Part shown: one piece after another, positions 51,128 through 61,432 of the stretch | How positions within the stretch are numbered: position 1 is the stretch's first letter | Layout: the number at the start of each line of letters is the position of its first letter | From: Caenorhabditis elegans | Taxonomy: Eukaryota > Nematoda > Chromadorea > Rhabditida > Rhabditidae | Length of the DNA: 64,000 bases | Direction: 5' to 3' | Assembly (NCBI RefSeq): GCF_000002985.6 | Contig: NC_003281.10 | Coordinates: forward strand, 9,362,001-9,426,000 | Translations under genes and position numbers: made by a program | The notes under the pieces: generated by a model | The model's database searches: none | Seen by the model: only the letters and a program-made list of their open reading frames with translations | What the model was told of the DNA's origin: nothing

Positions 51128-51479
51128 TTTATAACTCACTTCAGCTTTCCGATTGGCATACTTCTCAGAGTTGAGATGCCTCCTCTCGGCTTCCGGCATA
51201 GCATTATATGCTTCTTTGTGAGCGGCTGCATCCTTTCTCCGCTGCTCCACAGTCTTGGCAACCTGTAAGAAACAAATTCAAATAGAGAAATTAACTGGTT
51301 AAATCTACCTTATCATCTTGTGACAACGGCGTATTCTTTGCCATTGTGTCTGGATTGATATTATAAAAATTGGCGATCTTCTCACGGATATCCGCCTTTA
51401 GGGTAGTTGGGCGTCCTGGGAGGATCACTTCAGCTACCATGTACTTCACATGCAGCACAAATGTTCCAGGCAACAATCG
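51119..51479 (-). pseudogene. Chimeric fragment with ribosomal protein S24-like segment
   Basis: Block 51479-51309 encodes VILPGRPTTLKADIREKIA and on to NPDT, recognisable as the central strand-helix of eS24 (family pattern V-x-HPG-x-x-x-x-x-K-x-(D/E)IREK). It has neither the RTRK N terminus nor the FGF C-terminal half. It then runs into unrelated sequence and, after a 46-base intron, into 51262-51119 (EQRRKDAAAHKEAYNAMPEA), which I do not recognise, ending at a TGA in the inverted repeat. eS24 is a small-subunit ribosomal protein of about 130 residues, so this cannot be functional eS24. Confidence 0.6.
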
Positions 51480-51906
51480 AAATAATACTTGTGGTGTTGG
51501 CGTTGGTGCAGGTTCCGATTATGTTGTTTGGGAAACCATATTTTCTGTATCGCCGAGACAAGCAACAATCGAGATATAGCACTTTGACAGCAGAGTCACA
51601 TCAACATCAGGTAAACAATTGGTGATGGGTAGTTTTTGCATGATTCTATTAGTTTTATTCTGCACTTTTTCCAATATTATTGAATCAACACCAACTTTAT
51701 AGTCTAATATTTTTGAATTCAGAGTGTTCGTGCACCAGAATAGAATCTAAAACCAAGTGGAGGTCACGGACATGGACATGGTGATGGGCCACTTGAGATG
51801 GGGGATTTGATGGTCTACCAGGCTAGTCACACAATCGAATTTGTTCTTGGATGTGTGTCACATACAGCTTCATATCTTCTTTGGGCTCTTTCATTGGCTC
51901 ATGCTC
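51461..51906 (+). pseudogene. V-ATPase subunit a fragment, broken
   Basis: Two exons, 51461-51610 and 51723-51906, keep a proper intron (GTAAAC...AATTCAG), so this is a DNA-level copy and not a processed one. Exon 1 encodes VPIMLFGKPYFLYRRDK (TM5-TM6 loop region). Exon 2 encodes a His/Gly-rich stretch and then [19 protein letters not shown] and [17 protein letters not shown], the TM7 region of the proton-translocating a subunit. Exon 2 has an in-frame TAG at 51741-51743. The usual [14 protein letters not shown] reads [12 protein letters not shown]: the buried arginine essential for proton transport is deleted. No further exons follow. Confidence 0.85.
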
Positions 51907-52164
51907 GTGAGTAAAGAAAATATCGTATTTCCTCTATTAGTTTTGCGCCTCCATTAGTTTTTCATCTAAAATCACTCATCGAAAATTAGTTTTGCCCCCC
52001 TTCATTTGTTCCCTATTTTTAGGAATTCAAAATTTGCATTATAAAATCGTTCTGAAAATTAGGAAAACTCTACAGACTTGATTTTAAAAAATCAAAATTG
52101 GCAAAATATGAGTACAACTCGGACAATTTTTGCGTCTCAGTCGTAAAATTCGTCCATTTTGGCT
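51907..52164. other. Repeat-containing spacer
   Basis: CGTATTTCCTCTATTAG at about 51926, followed by CCTCCATTAG and GAAAATTAG motifs, is half of the palindromic family seen intact at 53985-54142. No gene is present. Confidence 0.5.
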
Positions 52165-52765
52165 CTTTAGTTGTTATTATACATGCAAAAAATGAATTCA
52201 CACTTGTCCGCGTGTAGTACAATTCCTTCGTAAATCGACACATGCCGCACCAAAAAGCTTGCAAATTAAAAAAAAGCACTTCAGTTAGCCTCTTTTTTAA
52301 ATCATGTTTCGACAGTACTAAGTAATTCTCCAAATTAAATACAAAGTGACCTATAAACCCTAAAATCTAAATTATTCTTCTATTTCTTCTAAAACTTCGC
52401 TCAGCCTCTACTTTAAATAAATAATTCAATAATTCTCGAAGTTAAATCAGCGAAAATTTCCCTAAAATTGCAATAAACCCTGCAATCTAAATTATTTACA
52501 GGAAAAAAGCTGGATGAGTACAAATGCGTCGAAAATGTTGTTATTTCGGCTTTTTTGTTGATTTTGTTGTCCAGTTGTTATTCTTGTTATGTTTTGATTT
52601 AAACTGAGTTTTATTACAAAAATAAATAAAAAGTATGAAATGAGAAAATAAGTTTACTTTAAGTAATACGAGGAAAGAAAATGGAAATAGTTTTCAGTTC
52701 GGAACGAATTAAAAAGTGGAAATTTGGAAAAATTATTTTTAGAAGTTCGATTCGGGGTGGAAAAG
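52165..52765. pseudogene. Inverted, deleted copy of the rgr-1/helicase 3' junction
   Basis: Read as reverse complement, this segment matches, in order: about 42980-43100 (the intron with the microprotein start); 42820-42979 including the helicase acceptor and the exon start ending GCGTCGAAAATG; 42440-42590 (rgr-1 3' untranslated region with its AATAAA); and 41420-41480 (an rgr-1 intron). The helicase terminal coding exon between 42590 and 42820 is missing, as is the last part of rgr-1. The similarity is high but not perfect, so the copy is decayed. Confidence 0.8.
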
Positions 52766-52892
52766 GAATTGTACCCTATTCACTTCTGCGGGTCTCTTTA
52801 AAATTATCATTTTGTTCCCAATTTAGTCCTCTCATCGTGCCTTGCCTCCCCTCGATATTTTTGATGTTTTTTCTTTTACTATTTTCAATTTA

Positions 52893-53545
52893 TTAATAAA
52901 ACTTTAATAAATAAATAAATATTTGAAATGCGTCTAAAACAATAAATCTTGGAATTTCATCAAACCCGATCAACAAAAAAGGAATTATTATTATGACAAA
53001 ACTTTTCTTTTTTCGAATCATCTCAGCCAATTGCTTGAATCTGGCCATCACTTGTTTCTTCGTTTTGCTACCAATTTCTTCGGAGATTCTTTCCCATCTG
53101 AAATTTAATATTTCAAACATTTCTCTGGAATATTATATTATTGGGACCCAGGAATTTTGCTGTCAATAAATATAGGAAAGGAGAGTTTTTAATAAAAAAT
53201 TTTAAGAACTGAAAAAAAAATAAAACTAACATCCCGTTTCTTGCATTCCGCCAATTCTACTGCCATTTCTGCTTCAATTTGTGCTCTCCACATTTTCTCC
53301 ATCTCATTTCTCGCCGACGTGTCTTTTTCAGCCATCATTGCTTCCAGTTGATACACACAAGCCTGAACCATATGCTTTTAAACCGACAAAATCGGAAAAA
53401 ATCAATTACCTGCTCAACAATTTTATCTTCCAGCCATTTTTCGTAGGCTCACGTCGAATGGGATGCTTGTGTCAACTGGAGGATCCGACGGTGGTGGTGG
53501 AGGAGAAGGTGGAAGTCTTAATGGAAAAAAAGATTGTAACCGATC
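52893..53545 (-). pseudogene. Fragment with DNAJC2/ZRF1-like SANT domain and coiled coil
   Basis: Three exon-like blocks on the minus strand. The first, about 53517-53411, encodes LPPSPPPPPSDPPVDTSIPF then SLRK and, after a frame change within AAAAATGG, WLEDKIVEQ. The second, 53377-53231, is a coiled coil (MVQACVYQLEAMMAEKD onward, charged to ECKKRD). The third, from 53101, is WERISEEIGSKTKKQVMARF and on to IRKKK, matching the C-terminal SANT repeat of DNAJC2 ([20 protein letters not shown] type). Frames of blocks 1 and 2 disagree internally and blocks 2 and 3 do not join in phase, so I read it as a pseudogene. C. elegans dnj-11 is the likely kin of the third block. Confidence 0.55.
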
Positions 53546-53659
53546 TTTGAACTAGATTTTAAACTTTAACATGATATAATAGTACTAGTGAGAATAATTT
53601 TCACGAGGAAATTATTTTAAATTGTTACCCAGATGCGAAAATTCGTGATTTTGCATCAA

Positions 53660-53920
53660 AATTACGGTACCTGGTCTCGAAGCGACCGATTTTCGTAAAG
53701 GCAAAAGAATGTGCGCCTTTAAGGAGTACGGTATGCCACAACTTACTTTTATTTCCAATGAATTTTGATTGAAACTTTTTATTTGTTTTTTATTAAGATT
53801 TTCAAAAAATAAAATATTTTTTAATTAAAAAACTATGAAAAATCTTCTATGTACAAGCTTCTTTGAATTGAAGAAAATCGATCGATTCGGGACCAAGTAC
53901 CGTATTTTTGGTGAAAACAA
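53660..53920. repeat. MITE-like inverted repeat, third copy
   Basis: It starts TTACGGTACCTGGTCTCGAAG and ends CGGGACCAAGTACCGTATTTT, with GTGCGCCTTTAAGGAGTACGG inside. Same family as at 24.64 and 37.69 kb. Confidence 0.75.
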
Positions 53921-53984
53921 ATAATCGTCTTTTATAAAAAAAACCTACCGTATTCCTATCGTACCCAATTACCGTATTTCCTCT

Positions 53985-54142
53985 ATTAGTCTTGAATGCA
54001 AGACTAATTTTCAATCGACCCGTAGGGGTGCAAGACTAATAGAGACTGCAAGACTAATTTTCGATTGGTCCGTAGGGGTGCAATACTAATAGGGGTGCAA
54101 GACTAATAGAGACTGCGAGACTAATAGAGGAAATACGGTATA
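53985..54142. repeat. Palindromic element with GACTAATAG units
   Basis: The ends are CGTATTTCCTCTATTAG and CTAATAGAGGAAATACG, a perfect 17-base inverted repeat. The interior has repeated TGCAAGACTAAT and CGTAGGGGTGCAA units. Half-copies occur at 51.93 and 61.65 kb. Confidence 0.85.
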
Positions 54143-54836
54143 TTTTTTGTCGTACACTGATGGAAAACTGATGAGACTTTCCCGACAGGTATCAGACGGT
54201 ATTAATCCATACTTTGTTATTTTGTGCTTCTTTGAGTTGATTGTGCAAACGGATAATTTCGAATACCTTCGTGGTATCTCTATCAAAGTTTTCCAAAGCA
54301 TTGAATCTTTACATAGCTTAAACTATGTATTTTGTGAGAATAGCCAAGTATTATGCACATAGAAAATGCTTCTTGTGTTATCAAGATTATTTTTGTAGTT
54401 TAAAGTTTCTTGATAGCTTTTCTGGTCACCGAGTTATATGTTTTCAAAAGCGTTCACGTCAACTATTATGCTTGCGGTTGTCCAAAAATTACAATCGCAT
54501 TGTCTTAAAACTGAAGTTACTCAATCAGTTTTTGATCAAATCAGGTGATTGACATCTTAATCTCTTCCTTAGAGAATTTTGCAACTTTTGGTCATGTTGA
54601 ATTTTTGATTATGTCTTGGCGCGTCTCGTAAAATTAGGAAAACCCGTCAAAAATTGTCGTTTTTTAACGATTTTTGGAGTTTTCAGGCCTAATTCTTGTT
54701 TTGAAGATGCCGAAGTCAATTTTCATCAAAAAACCTTCATCAAAAACAGAAAATAATCACAAAAAAATTATCTACAAAATGGTGGCCTTCAATTTTCAAA
54801 TGTCTTTTTTCAAGGATCACTAGAGGTCCCGAAAAA
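54143..54836. other. Spacer without supported gene
   Basis: Frames of 70-75 codons occur on both strands at 54.1-54.55 kb but lack motifs and splice signals. AT-rich; nothing recognised. Confidence 0.45.
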
Positions 54837-56402
54837 GGCAAATACTCCCGATAGTACGTTCTCTAACTCTTACCACTCTAACTCTTACGCGTGCTCTAAT
54901 GCTTACGTGATCTTATGCTTACAAAATATTGCTCGCATGCTTACGTGTCTCTTATACTGACAAACCGTATTCTCTGATGCATACACTTTTTCTCTTTTAC
55001 TGACAAAATTCTCATTGTCCGTATAAGAGAATGCTCCCACTCATACAATTTTCCAAATTTTCTTTTTTTGTAAAAAAAAATTTTTTCACAGACATTTTCT
55101 AATAATTCAACTTGGATAAGTATTCAAACCTGTTGTCTGATTAAAAAATGTTTCATTATTTTCTTCTGAAAGATTATATTCCGAAAGAGGAAGAATTTTT
55201 GTATCATAACCAGCAATAAATTATGTGCTCGGTTATCTGTCGTTCACGAGAAGAACGAATCTAAAACGCAGTTTTTACGTATTTTCTCAAAAATTTACGA
55301 AATCCGCGCAAATTTTTCGATTGTTCGATTTTTTAAAAATCGAAAAACGAAAAATTTTCGATTTTTTGAAAACCGAAAAAGCGAAAAATTTTAGTTTTTC
55401 GATTTTTAAAAATTTTTAAGAATTTTTAGATTTTTAAGAATTTTTAGAAGAGATTTCTATATGTTTTTTGCGAAGAGAACTTTAAATACCTAGTTTATTC
55501 CCCTACAAAACCCCTTACAATAAGAAATGGAGGAAAAAAAGTAGAGATGGGACCAACTAGGAGTAATCTTGAAGAGATCGGAGAAATGGGGGGAAAAACT
55601 AGAGGGGGACCAACTTTGGAGATCGGAGAATTATAGAGATCGGGATATTAGAGATCGGGGATGATAGAGATGGGGGTGGAGAGCTAGATTTAGAACCGGG
55701 AAGAGGAGATAAAGAAAAAACAACGTGATATGGGTGGGTTTGAAAGGAGGTAACAATCATATTAATTAATTAGGAAAAAATTTTAAAAAAGGCTACAAGT
55801 AATAGTATGATTGGATGCAAAAAAACTAACAATTAATGGGGTGATTGGATCGTAACAATTAAAATTAGCTGTGAATTACAAAGTAATTAACAACTAGAGA
55901 ACAACAAAAAAAATAGATAAAAAACAACAACGGTAGTTCAAAACTACAAAACTACAACGAGGGTAGTGGGTGATTATGGGCGTCGCTTTGGCTTTCGCTT
56001 TGGCGCTGTTGAAGACGAAGGTGAGTAACTGTCCCGTTTGCGTCTGAAAAATGATAATTGAAGAAATAAAATGGTAAAATTCACTACCTGTTACGAACTG
56101 TACGACGGGGAGGCTGATTTTCACTTCTGGAAATAATTACAAAAAGCTCCTTACGGTCGGCGGACGCTCGGCAAATCTGCAGTACACTTCCGGCTGCTAC
56201 AGTCGCCTTTCCACGTGGATCGTATTCTTGATCGGCACCCAGAATCCGCTGAACCACGTATTTCGTCATAGTGTAAGACTAAGGCGGAGAGGTCGGCGGT
56301 GGGTGGTCCTGAAATAAAACATTTAGTTGAAAAATTATCGGAATAACAACTTACAGTTAGTGGCTTAGGCAATTGCCTTACTTTCTCCAATTGAACACGA
56401 TG
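54837..56402. repeat. Left arm of a 3.3-kb palindrome
   Basis: 1566 bp, almost identical to the reverse complement of 56653-58144. The main difference is about 74 bases at 55330-55405 (AAATCGAAAAACGAAAAATT and similar), present only here. The outer ends (AGTACGTTCTCTAACTCTTA) consist of repeated TAACTCTTAC/TGCTTACG units. It carries the minus-strand twin gene. Confidence 0.95.
55974..56269 (-). CDS. Small basic protein, left twin of the palindrome
   Basis: Exons 56269-56088 and 56043-55974 (44-base intron) give 83 residues, identical in structure and sequence to the right twin. Residues 1-45 begin MTKYVVQRILGADQEYDPRG and look like a small beta-rich fold faintly reminiscent of a chromodomain start. 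The tail (NRRKRDSYSPSSS, then APKRKPKRRP) is strongly basic with nuclear-localisation character. A 5' untranslated exon with its own intron (GTAAGT at 56339, TTTCAG ending at 56311) lies within the arm. I do not recognise the family, and no function can be given. Confidence 0.6.
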
Positions 56403-56652
56403 AAACCGCGCTGAAAATATATTGATTATTAAAATTATTCGATAAAAAAGCTCGAAAAACAAAAATAAAAGTGGATCTGATAATGGATGATAAGGTACAG
56501 TAGAGCAACAAACGCTCTATACGCGGAAAAATGTGATTTTGGAAGAAGTTAGTGAATTGTAACCAACATATTTGATTTTAGAAAAATTCGGAGAACATTT
56601 TAAGCAAAAAAATATCGAAAATCGATGGGAAACTGAAGAAAATCGAATCGAA
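56403..56652. other. Palindrome spacer with divergent promoters
   Basis: This 250-bp single-copy centre separates the two twin genes, whose 5' ends face each other. It must contain either two promoters or a shared one. It contains AATCGATGGG and A-rich stretches but no clear TATA box. Confidence 0.5.
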
Positions 56653-58144
56653 ATCGTGTTCAATTGGAGAAAGTAAGGCAATTGCCTAAGCCACTAACTG
56701 TAAGTTGTTATTCCGATAATTTTTCAACTAAATGTTTTATTTCAGGACCACCCACCGCCGACCTCTCCGCCTTAGTCTTACACTATGACGAAATACGTGG
56801 TTCAGCGGATTCTGGGTGCCGATCAAGAATACGATCCACGTGGAAAGGCGACTGTAGCAGCCGGAAGTGTACTGCAGATTTGCCGAGCGTCCGCCGACCG
56901 TAAGGAGCTTTTTGTAATTATTTCCAGAAGTGAAAATCAGCCTCCCCGTCGTACAGTTCGTAACAGGTAGTGAATTTTACCATTTTATTTCTTCAATTAT
57001 CATTTTTCAGACGCAAACGGGACAGTTACTCACCTTCGTCTTCAACAGCGCCAAAGCGAAAGCCAAAGCGACGCCCATAATCACCCACTACCCTCGTTGT
57101 AGTTTTGTAGTTTTGAACTACCGTTGTTGTTTTTTATCTATTTTTTTTGTTGTTCTCTAGTTGTTAATTACTTTGTAATTCACAGCTAATTTTAATTGTT
57201 ACGATCCAATCACCCCATTAATTGTTAGTTTTTTTGCATCCAATCATACTATTACTTGTAGCCTTTTTTAAAATTTTTTCCTAATTAATTAATATGATTG
57301 TTACCTCCTTTCAAACCCACCCATATCACGTTGTTTTTCCTTTATCTCCTCTTCCCGGTTCTAAATCTAGCTCTCCACCCCCATCTCTATCATCCCCGAT
57401 CTCTAATATCCCGATCTCTATAATTCTCCGATCTCCAAAGTTGGTCCCCCTCTAGTTTTTCCCCCCATTTCTCCGATCTCTTCAAGATTACTCCTAGTTG
57501 GTCCCATCTCTACTTTTTTTCCTCCATTTCTTATTGTAAGGGGTTTTGTAGGGGAATAAACTAGGTATTTAAAGTTCTCTTCGCAAAAAACATATAGAAA
57601 TCTCTTCTAAAAATTCTTAAAAATCTAAAAATTCTTAAAAATTTTTAAAAATCGAACAATCGAAAAATTTGCGCGGATTTCGTAAATTTTTGAGAAAATA
57701 CGTAAAAACTGCGTTTTAGATTCGTTCTTCTCGTGAACGACAGATAACCGAGCACATAATTTATTGCTGGTTATGATACAAAAATTCTTCCTCTTTCGGA
57801 ATATAATCTTTCAGAAGAAAATAATGAAACATTTTTTAATCAGACAACAGGTTTGAATACTTATCCAAGTTGAATTATTAGAAAATGTCTGTGAAAAAAT
57901 TTTTTTTTACAAAAAAAGAAAATTTGGAAAATTGTATGAGTGGGAGCATTCTCTTATACGGACAATGAGAATTTTGTCAGTATAAGAGAAAAAGTGTATG
58001 CATCAGAGAATACGGTTTGTCAGTATAAGAGACACGTAAGCATGCGAGCAATATTTTGTAAGCATAAGATCACGTAAGCATTAGAGCACGCGTAAGAGTT
58101 AGAGTGGTAAGAGTTAGAGAACGTACTATTAGGAGTATTTGCCC
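56653..58144. repeat. Right arm of the 3.3-kb palindrome
   Basis: 1492 bp, the mirror of 54837-56402 except for the 74-base deletion noted there and scattered single-base or AT-run differences. The near identity extends through introns and flanks, which suggests recent origin or gene conversion. Confidence 0.95.
56785..57080 (+). CDS. Small basic protein, right twin of the palindrome
   Basis: Exons 56785-56966 and 57011-57080 give the same 83-residue protein as the left twin. An untranslated first exon ends at a GTAAGT donor at 56701 and joins the acceptor TTTCAG at 56744. Reading through that 5' intron would create a different 79-codon frame from 56664, which is a shadow. The ATG at 56785 follows 40 bases of exon sequence. 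The preserved frame in both arms, despite free flanking changes, argues for a real gene, though conversion alone could also keep them alike. Confidence 0.6.
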
Positions 58145-58530
58145 CCGAAAAAATCCATTTTTCGAGGTAACCTTTTGTTTTTCCGTCTGCCGGCGTCGTG
58201 AACATCACTAACCTAGATATTTGCATAAAAACAGATACACTTAGTCTTAATTGACAATATATTAATAAAAAATTTAAAGATTTATCAGCGAATCGCCGGC
58301 TTTAATCAGTTTTGTCTGGAAAATCACTAATTTTGAACTTTCACATGTGGGCGTATTCATAGATGATCTACAATTTTGCCCCTTTTTCATATAATTACTA
58401 TGTGTTTGATCAGGCAGTTAGTAAATTTTTATTAGATTTTGTTCACTATCAGCCGTTTCCGGCCTATTTTACCGTTCGCCCATGAGAGACGCAGAGACAG
58501 TTCAACACGTCAATTTATTTATTTTTTGAA
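58145..58530. other. Spacer before the retroelement
   Basis: No gene. TTTTCGAGG and GCCGGC motifs appear; composition shifts from AT-rich to the GC-richer retroelement at about 58500. Confidence 0.4.
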
Positions 58531-60231
58531 ATGAAGAGAGGCCGTGGGACAGCGATTGCATTCCACTCAACTATCTTCATCTTCAAGCCGGCAAAGTGTG
58601 CAACTCTTGTGATCGAAAGGGGAGTCGTCAGGGAGATTCCAGTCAAGCTGAAGGGTCGCCCGATCAATTCTCTGAACAAGGAAAGCACTTACAAATATCT
58701 CGGGATCCAGACTGGAGCAGGAGCCAAAGTGTCTACCATGGGCCTTCTCGAGAAAGTGACAAGAGAATTGGATTGCATCGTCAGAAGTGATTTGATCCCG
58801 CCACAAAAACTCGACTGCGTGAAAACCTTTGCTCTGTCTAAACTCACGTATATGAATTCTAATTCGATGCCACCCATCACCGAAATGAGGAAATTCGCAA
58901 ACATCGTCATGAGAGCAGTTAAGGTGATCCACAGTATCCCAATTCGTGGTTCTCCTCTGGAATACGTACAGCTGCCAATAAAGGACGGAGGGCTGGGTGT
59001 TCCATGCCCAAGAGTCACCAACATGGTAACGTTTGTTGTCTCGACGATGAAGAAGTTGTGGTCGCCCGACAACTACATCAGAAACCTGTACATGTCGTTC
59101 GCGGAGGAAGTAGTAAAAATGGAGACAGGCAAGAAGGAGGTCAATTTGGAAGATATCGCTCAATACCTGAACGTTGAGCAAAGGACAGTCAGATCTAACT
59201 TTGGTTACAACTGCTTCTCGAGGTTGAAAGACGCGCTGAGGAACCTAGCATCAGGCGGTGACTCACCACTCTTCAAAATCAAAATAGTGGTGAAAAACAA
59301 GAAGCTGGCAGTGCTGGTCCAAGCAACGGAGGACAGTAACGAGAAGCTGTTCACCGAAGACGGTGTGAAGAAGATGCAAAGGGCTATGAATGAACAGGTC
59401 AGCAGAGCGCTCAAACACCGATTCCACACCACTAAGTTGGTAAAAAGTGAAATCTCAAGAGTCGTACAGATGCACCCCGCAAGTAACAAGTTCGTCGCCA
59501 GAGGAGGAAACCTGAGCCTTGCCTGCCATCGATTTGTGCACAAAGCTCGCTTGAACCTCCTAGCATGCAATTAAAACATCTATGACAAATCCCAGCCTAA
59601 AAATTGTAGAAGATGCGGTTACGATTACGAGACACAATGGCACATCCTCCAGAGTTGTAATTTTGGACTTCCAAGAAAGATAACCGAAAGACACGACGCT
59701 GTCCTTCACAAAGTAAAGTCGCTCATCAAACAGGGCTCCAAAAAACACTGGGATATGACGATCGACGAAGAATTGCCAGGGACTAGCCGACTTCGACCAG
59801 ATATCTGCCTCAAAATCCCTGACGGCAAACAAGTCATCTTGGCAGATGTCGCATGCCCGTATGAGCATGGTGTAGAGGCGATGGAAAGGAGTTGGTAGGG
59901 AAAAGTCGACAAATACGAGACGGGATTTGCCCACCTGCGATAAACGGGAACCAAACTGACCGTTCTCCCTATTGTGATTGAGTCACTTGGAACGTGGTGG
60001 AAGCCGACAAAGGATAGCCTCAAGGAGTTGGGTATCGAGGAAAGCGTTGTCAACAGTGTCATTCCGGAACTCTGTGCAACGGTCCTTGAGCACAGCAAAA
60101 ACGCGTACTGGAACCACATCTTCGGGGATGCGTACGTGCCAATTCCAATGCGAAACGGACACCCCAAACCTGCTGGAAATGGATGGAAAAAGGAGATATT
60201 GCAGAATGCCCCCGTAAGGGCTACCAACTAG
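58531..60231 (+). pseudogene. 5'-truncated R2/NeSL-type non-LTR retrotransposon
   Basis: One reading frame runs the whole length but is broken by in-frame stops at 59572, 59896 and 59941. It opens just after the reverse transcriptase catalytic palm (KCATLVIERG, then YKYLGIQ of the thumb); the YADD part is missing. Later come the Cys-x2-Cys...His...Cys knuckle (CRRCGYDYETQWHILQSC) and the restriction-like endonuclease core LRPDIC...ILADVACPYE, with PD and D/E catalytic residues. This architecture belongs to single-ORF, site-specific elements such as R2 and C. elegans NeSL-1. G+C is near 50%, far above the flanks. No spliced-leader gene target is seen beside it, so it is not at the canonical NeSL-1 site. 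Confidence 0.85.
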
Positions 60232-61432
60232 CCTCCAGGGCACGCCGCACGCCAAAAGTCCTGGCACCAATCAATCTGCAAATCAACAACTAAACGTCAA
60301 TAAAATCCACAAACTTTTCGCTTTCTTCAAATCCTCCGGGAGTCCTCAACACCACGCCTGTGAATGCTCCTTCGCCTCCAAAATTCTCCCCAGATCGGGA
60401 GTCCTATTCTTGTAAGCTCTCCGGAGGCTGCAAGAGCAGAAGAAATTCTTCCTTCTGACAGCCCTTCTAGCAGGAGCTAGAAGGGCTGCCCCGTCTTAAG
60501 ATCCTCATGAGGGTCAATAGATGGGAAGGCTGCCGGCTTCTTCTTCCAAAGATGAAGCACCAATCTGGACACTCCTATGGGTCGAAGGATTGAACGGCAG
60601 CAGGTCCAATTCTCCTCACTGACTTCGGTCAGGGAGGAGTCCCGTCTTGGAGACCTCCCCGGGGAGGTCGATGAAGAGGCGGATGCTCCTTCTAGAAAAA
60701 GCTAGAAGGAAGGCCTTTTCTTGAAACCCTTGCGGTTTAGGATAGATCGGAAGAGTTCTTCGGTACTGCTCGTTTCTCTCTCTGCGTTTTACTGCCAAAT
60801 GCCGGATTCGCCTGACTTGCGAAAGGTTGTCATCAATCTTTCAAGATGACGGCTTATCTAAGGTCCGAAAGCAGTTGGGAGAGTAACGTGTCCTCCTACC
60901 TTTCAAGCTGAATGGTCGTTTTACTAATTGGGATAGCTGACCTGATGCTAGTACGCTTCATCTGTGTATGACGCTCCCCAAACAGTCAAGTAGACTTGAA
61001 AGGTGCCCTCGCCCTAGTTAGCTCTTAGACCTTATGGGTCGCCATGGTTGTGGACGGGTATGCTTGCCGGAGCGGAGTCGTGTTTCTTAGAACCGAAACC
61101 TACACAGTGGAAGGGGAAGGAAAGCTTCGTTGGAACGAAGAGAATGAGCAGGTTCCCCTTCTTGATGGCCGTGAGGCTTAGGATGGACGGGAAGTCCGCG
61201 AGGCCTATGGCGGGTAACTCGGCAAGACGCTAGTTGATCTTCAGATCACGACAGCCCTGGCTAAGAGAAACCCTGGAAGGGGCAAGAGACCGAAGGGCGA
61301 GCAGGAGGCTAAGCTTAACAGCGGACCATCGACTGCAATCACTAAATCTGTGGTGGAACTATCCGCTGTCGGGTGCTCCCTCTTGTCTGGCCCCCACCAT
61401 GGTATACAAGATCCACGGATCTAAAATTCATA
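60232..61432 (+). other. GC-rich hairpin-rich sequence, retroelement untranslated regions
   Basis: It follows the broken retroelement frame without a composition change. It contains many perfect short stems: CAGCCCTTCTAGC...GCTAGAAGGGCTG (about 60459-60490), GACCTCCCCGGGGAGGTC (60651-60668) and CCTTCTAG...CTAGAAGG (about 60689-60711). From about 60830 on the hairpins thin out. I read the first part as the 3' untranslated region and the second part as a 5' leader of an adjoining copy. Frames of 60-122 codons here are not protein-like. Confidence 0.55.

Noticed and set aside
56664..56903. 79-codon frame beginning upstream of the right twin gene, with its mirror at 56151-56462
   Set aside because: It reads through the 5' untranslated intron with GTAAGT/TTTCAG borders and overlaps the true frame.
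56844..56922. Second coding intron in the twin genes (GTAAGGAGC...TTTCCAG)
   Set aside because: It would be only about 31 bases, below the usual worm minimum, and the unspliced frame is open and joins the basic tail.
58567..59181. 204-codon minus-strand frame opposite the retroelement
   Set aside because: Shadow of the GC-rich retroelement frame; the plus strand carries the reverse transcriptase and endonuclease motifs.
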